A stretch of 64,000 nt of DNA from Iris pallida. Its lineage: Eukaryota; Streptophyta; Magnoliopsida; Asparagales; Iridaceae. The DNA is taken from contig JANAVB010002199.1 in the NCBI GenBank assembly GCA_029216955.1, forward strand, positions 12,352,585-12,416,584, written 5' to 3'. The notes below the pieces were generated by a model. It made no database searches and was not told the DNA's origin. It saw only the letters and a program-made list of their open reading frames with translations. Below are positions 35,690 through 48,107 of the stretch, one piece after another (the first letter of the stretch is position 1; every line of letters begins with the position of its first letter). The translations under genes and the position numbers were made by a program.

Positions 35690-35896
35690 TACGTATATAT
35701 TTAGCAGTTATAAGGTGTTCATGCGCGCGGTCAGGGGGCCTGCTCGGGCTGGAAAGGTTCAGCCGAGAGGGATTCCTCTCGGGTTGGGCTGCTAGGAACA
35801 GTAGCCCACAAATGAGTTCCCACAAGTCCCTATACTTTTGATATTTGCATCTGGGTCCCTGCAGGGCCAATTTGTAACTATAGTTTACAAATAACT

Positions 35897-35936
<40 letters not shown>

Positions 35937-36691
35937 TTAAATACAATCCCGATAAAATCCAAATAAATTCCAATGGCATTTGTTCCTAGAGTTGGGCTTA
36001 TTTATATAAATATGTATATATAATAATATAACATTTATTTGAATAATATTATATAATGGTAACCTCAATAATATTGATAATAATAATAATAATTTTTTTT
36101 GATAAATCAATAATGGTGTATATACCATTAGGTACAGTCTAAAAATCTCCAAAATATACAAGGACCTATTTTTATACAATGTCACTGAATATCAAACTAA
36201 TAATAATATTTATAATATTTAATTACGAATACTTAGAAAATATTCATTAAACCATTAAAACGAAATGCAACACCCTCATACCAAATTCTATCAACACGAA
36301 TGGCATTGGACGTGCCGTATGACTACATGGACTTGGGCTCAGTTCAGGTCCAGTTCGGACTAAAATGGTATACCCGGTTGCCCTAAACTTAATAATATAA
36401 TTAATAAATAGATAAATCTTCGGTAAGGGTTAAGTCGCAACTTGGCCTGGTTTTCCTAGTTAGAACATCACTATGGCTCGGCCTCCCCTACCGGGACTAA
36501 TACACTAGCCAAAGTATGCCATGGCACTATCCGTGCCACAATTTCTAGTCACTGTGTACTCCAAAACTCCATCATGGCTAAAATCTTCTATCGCAATAAT
36601 TAACTAAACAATTATTTATAAAAATTCTAAAATTACCATTTAATTCAAATAAATAAAATATATTGTCAAAATTTTGGGAAGAGGGGCTACA
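33613..36691 (-). mobile_element. solo LTR, 3.1 kb, inserted in the copia 5' LTR
   Basis: On the minus strand it runs TGTAGCCCCTCTTCCC...GTCGTGACA, with a perfect duplication AACAG (33608-33612, 36692-36696). It includes (TA)n arrays at 35646-35688 and 35900-35934, and a GC-rich leader near 35450-35620 downstream of a TATA-like run. It is related to the solo LTR at 46299-55211 over the whole terminal 400 bp. It targets the same copia element as the solo LTRs at 25223 and 29313. Confidence 0.88.
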
Positions 36692-37317
36692 AACAGACAC
36701 CAAGCACATACAAAGACAAGTATATGGCTTGACTACGTCACCTGGACAAATCCTAACCTTTATAACTCAGATAAAATTACAAGATTGTCAAAAACTAATA
36801 TTGAACCCTTTGCCCTAATAGGTTCAACCCCCTCACCACTCTCAAAAAAAAAAAATAGAAGATTACAATTGAGATCACTCACCAACCCGTAGCAATCTTC
36901 CTAACCAAAGTTGACGACTCTTTGATTAGATCTCCTTCCTCCTTCTATCTTTGATGGCGAAGTCCTAAGAGCAAAGCACGGGCTTTCTCTTATATTTTCT
37001 ATGAACGAGCATCCCGAATCTTTACTTTTGTGTTGTGCTTTGTGCCTCCACCCTCACCCCATATATATATAGGATGAAAAAAAAATTAGTCATAATAGAA
37101 TTCCTAAATAGGAATAAAATAGGAATCATATTATACCTAAAATATTTCATCAACATCCTATTTTAGATCATAATAGGATTTTTCTAAAGTAAGAATCCTA
37201 TTATATCTAGCACAACACCAATTATGGACATCCAAATCTAATCAAATCATATATTTAACGAGATTTAGATTCCGCAAATATGTTGTTACCAAATTCCGAC
37301 TAGACTCCAACAGTTAG

Positions 37318-38212
37318 TTATAAGTTTTTTTAATATAGTGAGGAATATACATATGGTGGTAGTTAGTTATAAGATTTTTTTAAAAATAATAATTATGTGA
37401 GGATATACATTAAGATACATACGACACGTGGTAGTTAGTTATAAGAATTGTTTTTTAATAACTGGTATAGATGCAGGTGCCTTGCACGTATTTCATAAGA
37501 CCAAATAACAGTCTGTTTAAAAAAAATCTTTTTATATAGGTAATTACATAACTATGATTTAAATTTAGTGAAAAAATTTATTTGGTAAACATATATGAGG
37601 GTATTTTTAGAACAAAAACTTTCACGTTGAAGCATACTTTTCTTATTATATAGTAGTACAGATTAGTGGAGGATATACAAACGGCTTGGACGGCTCATTT
37701 CTTTGAGTTTGTTTTCAAGTTGCGTTATAATAGTAGGGACATAACCCCTAAATCTGATGTGTGTCTTTTCCCTAAAGAAAAAAATAGGTTCAAATATTAA
37801 AAAAGAAAAATCTGAATTAGTTTTGCATTGAGTTCATGTAAAAAATAAAAGGTTTAGATATAACCCTCAAATATTTTTCTTAGTCGACTTCGAGTATAAC
37901 ATGGACCTAGCCTAGGACCATATTGACATGTATGTACGTAGGAAATATGGAATTTGGATTCATAATAGAAGATGGTGCTTATCAAGAGAGCTATGATTAA
38001 TTTAGTTTTCTTTATTGATGTATCTCGGTAACTTTATATACAAGAAATTTTTTACGATAACAAGAAACTAATAACAACATTATGTTGCAAGGATACATGA
38101 GAATATTTCACATGATAACATGGAACTACTAACAACATTTTGTTACAAGCTAGCTGGATGGAATATAGATTGTAAAAACAGGTGGATAGGGTCAAGTACC
38201 AACCCTTGTCTT
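37318..38212. other. tandem-repeat flank and possible copia LTR
   Basis: 37318-37450 repeats a roughly 55-bp unit (GAGGAATATACATAYGGTGGTAGTTAGTTATAAG). The first unit lies on the other side of the copia insertion at 25087-25112. From about 37600 to 38212 the sequence may be the 3' LTR of the copia remnant that follows, but its far end is not defined. Confidence 0.45.
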
Positions 38213-39900
38213 AACCCTCCTCCTTAATATGGGCAATGAATATTGATGACGCCAACCTTGGATAAGAGAAACATGAATTAGTAGGAATGTACTAATTGAT
38301 GACCAATAGGAATGTACTGAATTTGGATTATGCCATCTTAGAGCTTTTCTCTAACAAGATGACAATCAATGCTATATGCTTGGTGCGTTCATGAAATACT
38401 AGATTTGAAGTAATGTGAATAATAGCTTCGTTGTCACAATAAATACATGATGAAAGAGATTGAGGAACACCCAAGTTATTGTGAATTCGTAGTAGTCAAA
38501 CCACTTCGGAAGTAGTTGACGCCATAAACCTGTATTCGACTTCAATAGAGGATCTAAAGACCTAATTTGTGTTTCCTTGAAAGAAACAAAACCGATCCTA
38601 ACATAGAGAGGTAATTTGTTGTTGATCGTCATTTGGTAGCGCAAGACGTCGAATCAGAATCATAATATATTTTTAGATGTAGAGGACTTGTAGCAGAAAA
38701 GAAGAGTCATTGTCCTGGTGTGTCCTTGTTATAATGAACCACTCGCAAAGCAGCTTCATAATAAGGTTTATATGGAGTTTCCATGAATTGATTAAGTTTA
38801 CATCAAACTTGATATCATACTTTGTGATGGTTAGGTAAAGGAGGAACCCAACTATACGACGGTATGGAACAAGATCATGTAGACGATCACCAATAATAGT
38901 TTTTTGTATAAGTATCCATTGGGAATGTAGCTGGCTTCCTAGCAATAAGGCCACAGTCGGAGATAATTTCCAAGGCATATTTGCATTGAGAACTGAAATA
39001 CCAAAGAAGGACTTTCCCTTTCTAGACCAAGAAAATATGTGAGGGGACCAAGATCCTTTAAACTGAACTGCGAAAAAAGAAAATATTTCAAGGAGGATAT
39101 TTCCAATTCATCCAAACTAGTGATGATAATGTCATCAATTTACACCAAGATGATTGTTAATTTAGCATCGAAAGATTTTGTAAATAATGAATAATCAAAA
39201 TATGGATGATAATATCCTGCAAATATCAAGGATGTCAAGAATTTGGAGAACCATTGTCTTAAGGCTTAATGTAAACCTTAAGGAGGTTTGTGTAATCGAT
39301 AGATAAATTCCATGACACCCTCGCCCCCATCGCGCTTGTTTTGAAGTGATATCATGGAGAAGAGAGATATATATACACTTCTTCATCTAAGTTTCCATGT
39401 AAAAAAATAATATACTGCAGAGATCAGGGCTATCGAGAATTTGGAGAACCATTGTCTTAAGGCTTGCTTTAAACCTTAAAGAGATTTGGTAACCGGAGCA
39501 AATGTTTCACTGTAGTCAAGTCCTTATTTTTTATTATTATTTTGTAACTAGTCTTACTTTAAATCATCTAATTGAACCATCTGAAAGGTATTTAATCTTG
39601 TATACCCATTTTCACCCAATAACATGCTTTGAGGTGGAAGAGACACTACCGACTATGTCTTGTTCCTTTCTAAGGCAGCAATTTTAGAGGCCATGGAATC
39701 CCTCTAATTCAGATCATGTACAACCTGTTTGTAACTAGTAGGTTCTACAATAGAAATAGGGAATACAAAATAACGATATTTGGGAGACAAATTAGTGTAG
39801 TCAAGGACCAAAGAAAGAGGATGATTGGTGCCCAGAGGATAGACCGATGAGGAGTAGCTAGTGCTTGTAAGGCTATAATAAAAATCTTTCAAATATTCAA
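38213..39900 (-). pseudogene. copia reverse transcriptase/RNase H remnant
   Basis: Minus-strand fragments in several frames, in normal order. The sequence after the RT start has DYSETFAPVTKSL (39480-39530) and DDIIITSLDEL (about 39130). RT connection sequence YLTITKYDI lies near 38820. RNase H follows with IEVEYRFMA, IYCDNEA and FHERTKHIA (38360-38560), then the copia C-terminus KVGVINIH near 38240, ending at an AGGAGGAGG polypurine tract (about 38213). Stops and frameshifts are frequent. A 195-bp tandem duplication (39235 and 39430) breaks the RT. Confidence 0.85.
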
Positions 39901-40804
39901 GTTTATGCTAGTTGTGTTACAGATGGACATAAGTTGGAGGTTGAGATGGAGAAATCGAAATAATATGAGAAAGTTTCAAAATATTTGGTGGAGCAAACTC
40001 AATTTGAGAAGTATGATCACTTGGAGTAGGGATATTTGTTTATGGAGGATCAATTATTTGATTGGTGTGAATTTTGATTGGTAGGAGACAAGGTGGTGGA
40101 AGGTGGAATTAAATGTAAATATATTCTATGACAGGTTAGGATGAATGGGTATGGAGAGGAGGCAAAGATATCATGAGTTTTATTTTGGTGGTGCACGACG
40201 TAACACTTGAAACTTTTTGTGCACATTGTATTGTATGTCTTTAGGGTCCACTGACCCCCCAACTCCCCCCATAAATGGAAGGGATAAAACTCTCATGTGG
40301 CTCGATCCATTGATCTTCCACCACCAAGCCATAGCTTTTATGCCTTTATCTGCTGACCACAAGTGTCACTCAGGTTCGACAAAGATATCATGAGTTGATG
40401 GGTCTATATTCCTGTGGATGACATGTATGTGAATGAAGACTCATGAATTATCTGCTAATGAAGATTTATTTATTGTCTAGATTAAACAATCTATATCAAT
40501 GTTTTAGAAACATGATCGATGATCGAACCGAATTGTCTTGGTACAGGTCTGATCGGGCTTCAACTGGGTTCAGCCAGGTCTGATCGAGTTCTTTAAATTG
40601 TATTCTTAAACTCGAGATTTTTCTCTTATATATGTCGTCATCCCATCTCACCATACAAGCCCACACGCCTCTAGCTATTAACCCTTTCCCAAGAGAAAAA
40701 AACACAACTCACTAATCCAAATGTTGACAAGCCCATGCGCCCCCAGCTGTTAACCCCTTCCTCAAGAGAAAAAAGTAAAAACACAATAAGACAACCATTC
40801 AATT
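39901..40804. other. no recognised feature
   Basis: Mixed sequence. A pair of short repeats mentioning AGAGAAAAAARYACAA near 40690 and 40770 is the only structure seen. The frame at 40180-40362 is not identifiable. Confidence 0.5.
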
Positions 40805-41605
40805 TTTTTTCTTCTCTCTACTTATCACTTGCTACTCAAGTCAAGACACATAAGTTGATCATAGTGATTGGTTGAGAGTTGTTTTGCACAAAGAATAACT
40901 TGGATATTCATTAAAGCTATACGACAGAAGTGATTATCGATTCTAAAGAGTGGAGGTTCCCATTTATAAACTATGTTGTTTATGGGATTCTCACAGATGA
41001 TCCGAAGGAAACTGTCTCCATAAAAAGACATTCTCTTTGTTTCTTCTACAACATGATGACCAAGATGTTATGTCGACAGTCATATAATGTGCTCATTCTA
41101 TGATGCTTATCGGATGAAGAAGCTAAACAAACACTCTGTGATGCTCATAACGGTACCTGTGGTATTCATCAGCCTGGTCCTAAGCTGCAAATATCGACTA
41201 AGGCATATTGCCCCACTACTATGGTAGTTGATATCATAGAATATGAAAAAACAATACAGGACATGCCAAATCCATGCAGACTTTATTCACCAACCTTCAA
41301 ATTTTTTACATTTGACGCTTGCATCATGGTTATTTGAAGCATGGGGTATGGATGTCATAGGTCCTTAGCCCTCCATCTCTCAGTGGACATCGATTCATCC
41401 TTTCAATTACTGATTACTTCTCTAAATGGACGGAAGCTATACCACGCATTGAAGTGAAAACATCTAATGTAATCAACTTTGTTAAATATCACGTCATATA
41501 TCTTTTCGGGCTACCTCGAAGGATTATTCATGACAATAGTTCTCAGTTTGCAAGTCATGCATTTTATCGGTTTTATGATAAAAACTGGATCCAGAATGTG
41601 GCTTC
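40805..41605 (+). pseudogene. Ty3/gypsy integrase remnant
   Basis: Plus strand, two frames: WRFPFINYVVYG and RCLSDEEAKQTLCDAHNGTCG, covering the zinc-binding HHCC region. After a frameshift near 41290, FEAWGMDVIGP, then ITDYFSKWTEAIP, then RRIIHDNSSQFAS. The two catalytic Asp positions are recognisable; the Glu should lie beyond the break. The sequence type (YFSKWxEA, HDN) is that of non-chromovirus plant gypsy elements. It stops abruptly at 41605 where an LTR is inserted. Confidence 0.88.
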
Positions 41606-41984
41606 TGTCACGCCCCAGTTCCAAAATACCTAGAAACTTGGACGAGACGATGCCAGTTAATATGATCTAGAATATGCTCTCCAATTTAATGGACAAACCT
41701 AGATGTACTACATTGTAAAAATATATCAAGAATATGCTATCTCAACTAGTCTAAATCTACGTATAAATAAATAGAGTAAGAATGGACATCGCGTACTATA
41801 TTCAGCCACCCTATGATACATATGTCCGAGCAAACTCGAAGAAGAGTGAGCTTATAAAACTATACTACAACAACAGGCAACACGCAATAGAAGGATAATA
41901 GATGAACAATGAAAGATAAACATCTAACTACAATATACCTGAATATTCGACGTTGCCCAACATCAGCTCCAGCAAGTCACCATA
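41606..41984 (-). mobile_element. long-LTR end fragment A
   Basis: Begins TGTCACGCCCC against integrase sequence at 41605 (putative target GCTTC). It matches, by eye, the left 350 bp of the solo LTR at 46299, including TATACCTGAATAT. It is cut at 41984 by fragment B; its other end was not found. Confidence 0.6.
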
Positions 41985-43420
41985 TGTCACGACCCGCACC
42001 AGATATAAGGACACGAGTACGTGGGTACGTCCAGCCTATGCCACAGTATTGGCGATAGAATGCTATGTAGGTTAACAATAAAATCTAACAGTCCACATAT
42101 ATAAAATATAACATGTCAACAGTATATCCCATCTCCGCACGGAGGAATAATATAACATCTATAACATATACTCAATCACATATTCTAGAGGAAGGTAATA
42201 GCATGATATTGATAGAGAATAAAATGAGGAAAACTAAATAATAGCATAAGTCACATACAAACAAGACTAGAAGTCTAAGTCAAATAATACATATTCTGAA
42301 ATAATATAACATGCCCGAATGTATCAAACTGGAGACAAATCCAGCAAACCTAGCTACCAACTAAGTTACTATTGGAGTTGCAACCTCAACGAGCACCGGA
42401 TCCACAGGAATCTTTTGAGCAATGTCATCATCTATCCCTGGCCCATAGTAGATCAGACAAAAGTCTTCTAAGTCCTCTGAAAGACATTATACAGTCAATA
42501 TTGGAGCGAAGTACAAACACTAATAGTAGTTCCAATTAAATGATAAAAACTAGAAAACAGTTATAGTAAATAATACATGATGAGTAAGAATGACTGAAGC
42601 AAGAAATGAACTAGAGCAGTAGTTAAATAAAAGGCAATGACAATAAGCATGGTAAATCAAGAGAGTATGACAATACGACAGTAAATAAAAGAAAACTCAG
42701 TTAATTTAGATATATTGTGTCCAGCAAGTACAATATAATCAGCATGAATGTAACTAAACTAATGTGTTTTAAATACCACTTTCGACATATAAACGGTTAG
42801 GAATAATACGGCTCATCACACGTGAGATGTGTAACTGCTATCATTCCAGATTAGACCAGTAAGGGTGATTCCAGCATGTTTAGGAATGTTTATATGTCTA
42901 CTCAAGTATTTCTCCGTCCGACTAGTACAAGTGAATCTATATCCTGACACGTAAATCAAGTACAAGGTCAGCTAGAAAGTAAGTAATGTCAGTAGGTGAT
43001 TCCAAAATAGAGGCTAGTCAAGTAACATGCATGTATCGTGAGAAATAAATCCAGAAATGCTAATATGTGTTTCCATCATGTTACTATAGACCAGAATCAT
43101 AAAAATTATCAAATAATGGATATCGGAGAATGTACTCGTCTGTGGTCTTGAGCAACAAATGTGAATCAAGGCCCGAAGTGGAATCATAAAGACCTAAATA
43201 TGAGATATCAATGTTAATTAGTGTGCCAAACATAAATATCTAAGATGAAATATGATTTCTAGGTCAAATTTAGGTCATGAAAGTCAAACTAGGTCAATAC
43301 TAGGTCTCCGTGGTCAAACTAGGTTTCTAGGTCATTACTTTGACATTTCGAGGTAAACCGACCTATACTAGGCTATCATAGTCTTTATTTTGGTAATTTA
43401 CCTAGTATAGGGTATCTTGA
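41985..43420 (-). mobile_element. long-LTR fragment B
   Basis: Begins TGTCACGACCCGCACC, continues GGACACGAGTACGTGGGTACGTC, and is nearly the same as the fragment at 63874-64000. It contains the inverse of the TTGAC cluster (43260-43345), the YYGP frame (42380-42490) and GAGAATGTACTCG shared with the solo LTR at 25223. The right boundary is not fixed; the end given is where this orientation stops being evident. Confidence 0.6.
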
Positions 43421-43813
43421 GATACCCTACCTAATTGCCCTTTACCTATGCTAAGTTTACCTACTATAGTATATAGGAAATGCCCTATGTACATTACCCT
43501 ATCTACATAGGTTAGCCTAATTTCCACATTACCTTCCTATAGGTAATATCCTATTACCTACACACAATATATTACCTATACTTAGGTAAATGCTATACCC
43601 TAACATATATTACACAATATAGGTAATCACTTAATTACCTATCCCACACAACCATATTACCTATACATATCCCTACACATAGGTAATTCCACTCTTACCT
43701 ACCCATATGTCTATACTCACATTAATGTCACTATTATGTGACACTCACACACACATTACATGCACTTTTACACTCTAACTCACATTCTCTCTAGCACACT
43801 CTTGTGTGTGATA

Positions 43814-43814
<1 letters not shown>

Positions 43815-43866
<52 letters not shown>

Positions 43867-44021
43867 ACACACACACACACACAAATTAGGAAGGAAGGCC
43901 TTTTCCTAAACTTATCATGACACTTGAAGAGGGACTTCATAGACATTTTACACTAGCCCAAAGCCCTAAACCTACCTATTGTGGCCGGCCAAGCCATTTC
44001 CCCTTGGCTATAAGAAGAATA

Positions 44022-44052
<31 letters not shown>

Positions 44053-44074
44053 CTTCTTCTTCTTCTTCTTCTTC
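43815..44074. repeat. (AC)n and (CTT)n microsatellites
   Basis: (AC)n at 43815-43883 with one interruption, and (CTT)n at about 44023-44074, both in LTR fragment C. Confidence 0.95.
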
Positions 44075-45330
44075 CAAAACCTAATCCTAGTTTAGAGGCT
44101 TCTTCTCAACTGTTTCTACTACCAAATATTCTTCAAATTTGCCCAAATTGATCTCATTCTCTTCCCCATGGAGAGTATAAGACAATAGAAGCCAAGTATT
44201 GGAGGTTGGCGCACTTGGAGCTTGAGGACTTCTAGATCTTGGAGCTATTTTCATTAAAAATCCATCTCCCAATAGGTATATATATTCTAAATCCTCTAAT
44301 TTGCATTAAATAGTATAGAGGCATCAAATAAGAACCTTCATGCATTAGGGTTGCTAATGGTGAGTAGTTTTCACTCTTCTCTTTCTATTTAGAGACTTTC
44401 ATCTTTGTATCTTGACCCATTTTGGGAAAAATTCGAGAATGGCATTTCTAAGATTTGTGAATAGGTTTGTTAGGCTCTAATTGTAATTTAGAATGTGTGG
44501 GTGTGCTTTGGGTCAAGTTTGGATCCATTTGGAGTGTGTATCATGGGCGTTTCACAACGTGTCCCGATACACACGCCAAATGTTTGACAAAATGACCAAA
44601 AGAGCACCTAATGCTCTAAATTCAGTTTTGACCCTTGTAATTAGATGCGCATTGTGATAGGTTACCATTTGCATGTTTAATTAGTTATTAAAATAAGTAT
44701 AGGAGACTGTTTTGTATATGTGTGGACTGTTATTGCATATAATGCAATCAGTCCTATATTTTATAATGTATCAATCATAGGAACGGGTGTACCAGTGATA
44801 TAGTTGCCATGCATAACAGTAGCTCTAGCTACACTTTGGCAGTAGCCTTGCCAATTTGAGTATTATAGCAGCTACATGTAGGAGGCCACCTATGTATCAG
44901 TTGATGGGGGAGTTGGGCTACATCATTTGGATAGGTATATGCATCAGTCATATGATGTTACATTAGTCCTAAAGGGATATACTTGTATTATTCTATTGAA
45001 TAGGGGGTCCACTTGTATTCATAACTGACGTCTAAGGGGGAATGACTGCTTTACTATGCTTGTGTGTGAAAGGGAATATAGGAGGAAGTTTATTAAGTCA
45101 TATAGCATGTATCAACTATATGGAGTATATGTTATATCAGTCATAATATGTATTATACCTGTTATATGCCTATATTTATATCTGCTATATTTATATATAT
45201 ATGAAGGGTGGGGGGGACATCCATGTATCAACATGCTATAGGGGAAGAATTAGGCTCGGTCGTGAGGAGATTAGGCTATTAGTGCACAACAGTACATAGA
45301 GTAGGGGCCATGTATCAGTCCTTACCCCAT

Positions 45331-45418
45331 ATGTGCATCAGCCGTATAGCCAATGTTTTACCTGTTAACTGTAGGCAAGGAGAGTATAGATGTACCAGCT
45401 ATATAGGAAGTCAAGTAT

Positions 45419-45499
<81 letters not shown>

Positions 45500-45697
45500 T
45501 ATATATATATTATATATATTATATATATATTAAAAAAAGAATATATATATATATAATATAATATAATATAATATAATATATATAGCCAAGGGGAGTATAG
45601 ATGTACCAGCCATATGTGCATCAGCCGTATAGCCAATGTGTTACCTGTTAACTGTAGGCAAGGGGAGTATAGATGTACCAGCTATATAGGAAGTCAA

Positions 45698-45770
<73 letters not shown>
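45331..45770. repeat. 283-bp tandem duplication with (TA)n arrays
   Basis: The block ATGTGCATCAGCCGTATAGCCAA to GGAAGTCAAGTAT occurs at 45331 and 45614. Each copy runs into its own (TA)n array (45419-45495 and 45697-45770), so the array was duplicated with its flank. Confidence 0.88.
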
Positions 45771-45775
<5 letters not shown>

Positions 45776-46298
45776 AACTCAGTTGTATAGTGAATCGGTG
45801 TTGGCATTATAGCATATATTTGTATCTACCTATAGTTAATATATAAATCAGTTACAGTGAAGCAGCTGATGAGATGTAGGGGTGAGCCAATGTATCATTT
45901 AAGATATGATGTATATTTCATCTGTTATATAGGCTAATGTGCATCGGTTAATGGCTTCAAATATCAGTTGATAGGTAATGAAAGAGATTTTAGCCTAGCA
46001 ACAATAGCATATAGCAGTAGCTATTAGGAATGAAGAGGGGGAGTATGGAAGTTGAGAGGAATGGTATCATTCCTCTATTTGTTTGAGTATCATTCCTCTA
46101 TTTCTTGAGTACCATTCCTCTATTACATTTTGTATCAGTCCTACATGATACTAAATATTAGTTATATATATATGACATTCATGTGTCAGTTAGTTATGAT
46201 AGGGCCTATATCTATACCTGTTAACTGATGTAGAAGAGGATATGTATCGAGTGTAAGGACGACATGGTATCAGTCCTATGTAAGTGGGGGCCACATGC

Positions 46299-47968
46299 TG
46301 TCGCGGCTCGTACCCGCTTTTTGGATGCAAGCACGTGAGCAAGCAAGCTACGCATCAAGCGGACTCCAGCCCAACTCGAATATGTAAATGCTGTCTAGAC
46401 AATGGTAATATGCCTAATCATGGCAAGCTAAACTATATCTCAATCCACAAAAAGAATATAAATCAAGAATAAACATTATGGTTTATGGTCTGCAGCCCAC
46501 TAGCATATATGTTCGATTAAACTCCAAAGAAAAATATGAGTCTATAAAGCTAAGCTAATAAGCAGAGTGCAGATAAAGGATGTAATATGTAAGCACGAAA
46601 GATATATACCTGAATATGAAATAATCAATCACCATCACGATTCAGCAAACTAATCTCCGTCCAATCAACTACCTAAAGAGATCATCAAGTCCTCAGGGGA
46701 CTAGCAAGATACATAAAAATATGCCTATCTAACAGTTTATCATGCATAAAAATAAACAGGAAAGAGACAGAACATGACAAGTGACTATGAACACGGATAC
46801 GAGAACAACTACGCATAAATGAACTGCTGGAAGAAAATAAGTGAACAAGAGATCAACGGATACCAAACCCTCGCCCCGAATGTGGACTCGCAGGTTAGTT
46901 CACGATAATCACCCTCACCCAAGTGTAGACTCGCAGGTGCAAACAGTCAACCCTCGTCCCGAGTGTGGACTCACGGGTTGAGAAAATCGAAACAAGGAAA
47001 TAGCAGTTTAGTTATAACGCACTCATTCTACGACACGATTCGACTAAGTCAAGGAATATGTGACGACACGGTACGACTCAGTCAAGGCACATGTAAGGAC
47101 AAATCCAATATGAACTATCATGTCAGACTATGAACAGTGACAGTATACGAACGAGACAACTAGACTAATATACATGATATGAAGAAAAGTATACCAACCA
47201 ATCAATCCAAGAAAACTAAATGATATCATGTAACAAAGAAGAATAATATAAGCATGTAAATAAAGCTGTAGAGGAAGGCAAGGTATACTTGTCTGATTCA
47301 ATAGTCCAAATCTGCTGAGTCAAATGTACCACGGTCTTTGTCCAAGTCTAAGTAATCTAAAAAGTTCAAACGTTATTATTATTATTTAATTAAGTTATAT
47401 ATATACATATATTCTATAGGTTAAACTATTTATTGTATTTCCCTAACCATCCGTATTGCTTATTATTTAGCTCACAAATAATTGTTTAATCTTATTTTCT
47501 TAACACCACTAATAACATAAACATTAAGGCAATTAATAGAAGTTAGTGGGTGTATTTACAAAAAAGGTTTATTCAACAATTAAAAAACGTGCTGAGATGG
47601 ACATGAAATGTGAAATCTTATCATGCTACTATTCCTCTACTTGGCTTATACACACAAAGGAATCAAAGATGGCTCAAGTGCAATTTCTTACTTGTGGAGG
47701 GTTTGAAGTGAAAAATTGTCAACTACTCTTCCTTTAAACTGTCACATGGAGTGTTTGGCTTTAAACATTAATTTATATATATTAATCTTATACTTTATCA
47801 TTAGGTGGAAAAAGGAGGTTTATGCATATTTACACAAGTTTATACATGCACAGAGAACGTGGGCCTCTTCTTCTTGTATTATTTTATAATGTGAATAGTG
47901 AGTGGGAGAGGGAGAGAACTATTACTATCATTTTATAAGGTGAATAGTGAGATATTCCTATTTATACT
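46299..47968 (-). repeat. solo LTR, left segment
   Basis: Plain LTR sequence. The words CGAGTGTGGACTCRCRGGT recur three times at 46870-46980, a short degenerate repeat. No gene. Confidence 0.75.
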
Positions 47969-48096
47969 TGTTGAGATTTTTAAGTGATTATTATTGGAAT
48001 AGAGACTACATATATATATGAGAGACTAGCCTCCTCTCCTATCATTCTAGGCAATGTGGGACTAAAGCCCAATAACACTTAACACATATATCAACA
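47969..48096 (-). repeat. copia 3' LTR
   Basis: TGTTGAGATTTTTAAG to CATATATCAACA. Next to it inside the element is the polypurine tract. Confidence 0.95.
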
Positions 48097-48107
48097 CTCC
48101 CCCTCAA
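48097..48107 (-). other. copia polypurine tract
   Basis: The minus strand reads TTGAGGGGGAG immediately before the 3' LTR, overlapping the end of the RNase H gene. Confidence 0.9.

Larger units (their letters stand above)
25113..37312 (-). mobile_element. Ty1/copia deletion derivative with three nested solo LTRs
   Basis: Outer boundaries are TGTTGGGCG at 25113 and ...CTCCAACA at 37312, with a perfect 5-bp duplication GTTAG at 25108-25112 and 37313-37317. Each LTR is split by a later insertion: the 3' LTR is 25113-25222 plus 28734-29272, the 5' LTR is 33553-33612 plus 36697-37312, so about 650-680 bp originally. The internal region is only about 2.1 kb after removing the solo LTR at 29313-31514. 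It keeps gag, protease and pre-integrase sequence but no reverse transcriptase. It therefore lost most of pol before or after insertion and cannot move on its own. Confidence 0.9.
43421..46298 (+). mobile_element. long-LTR fragment C, left part
   Basis: Opposite orientation to B, judged by GGCCGGCC followed by a CT-rich leader (43986-44080), as in the solo LTR at 25223. It continues at 55212 after the nested solo LTR, and the right end at 55837 is cut by the chromovirus. The start could not be located. Repeated words TACCTA (43380-43720) and GTATCAGTCCT (44700-46280) make it look satellite-like. Confidence 0.5.

Noticed and set aside
40180..40362. 60-codon minus-strand frame with an apparently ordinary composition
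   Set aside because: No recognised domain, no exon structure and no promoter; left as unassigned sequence.
46261..46280. GGTATCAGTCC as a primer binding site
   Set aside because: One of many GTATCAGTCC words repeated through 44700-46280; no LTR end adjoins it.
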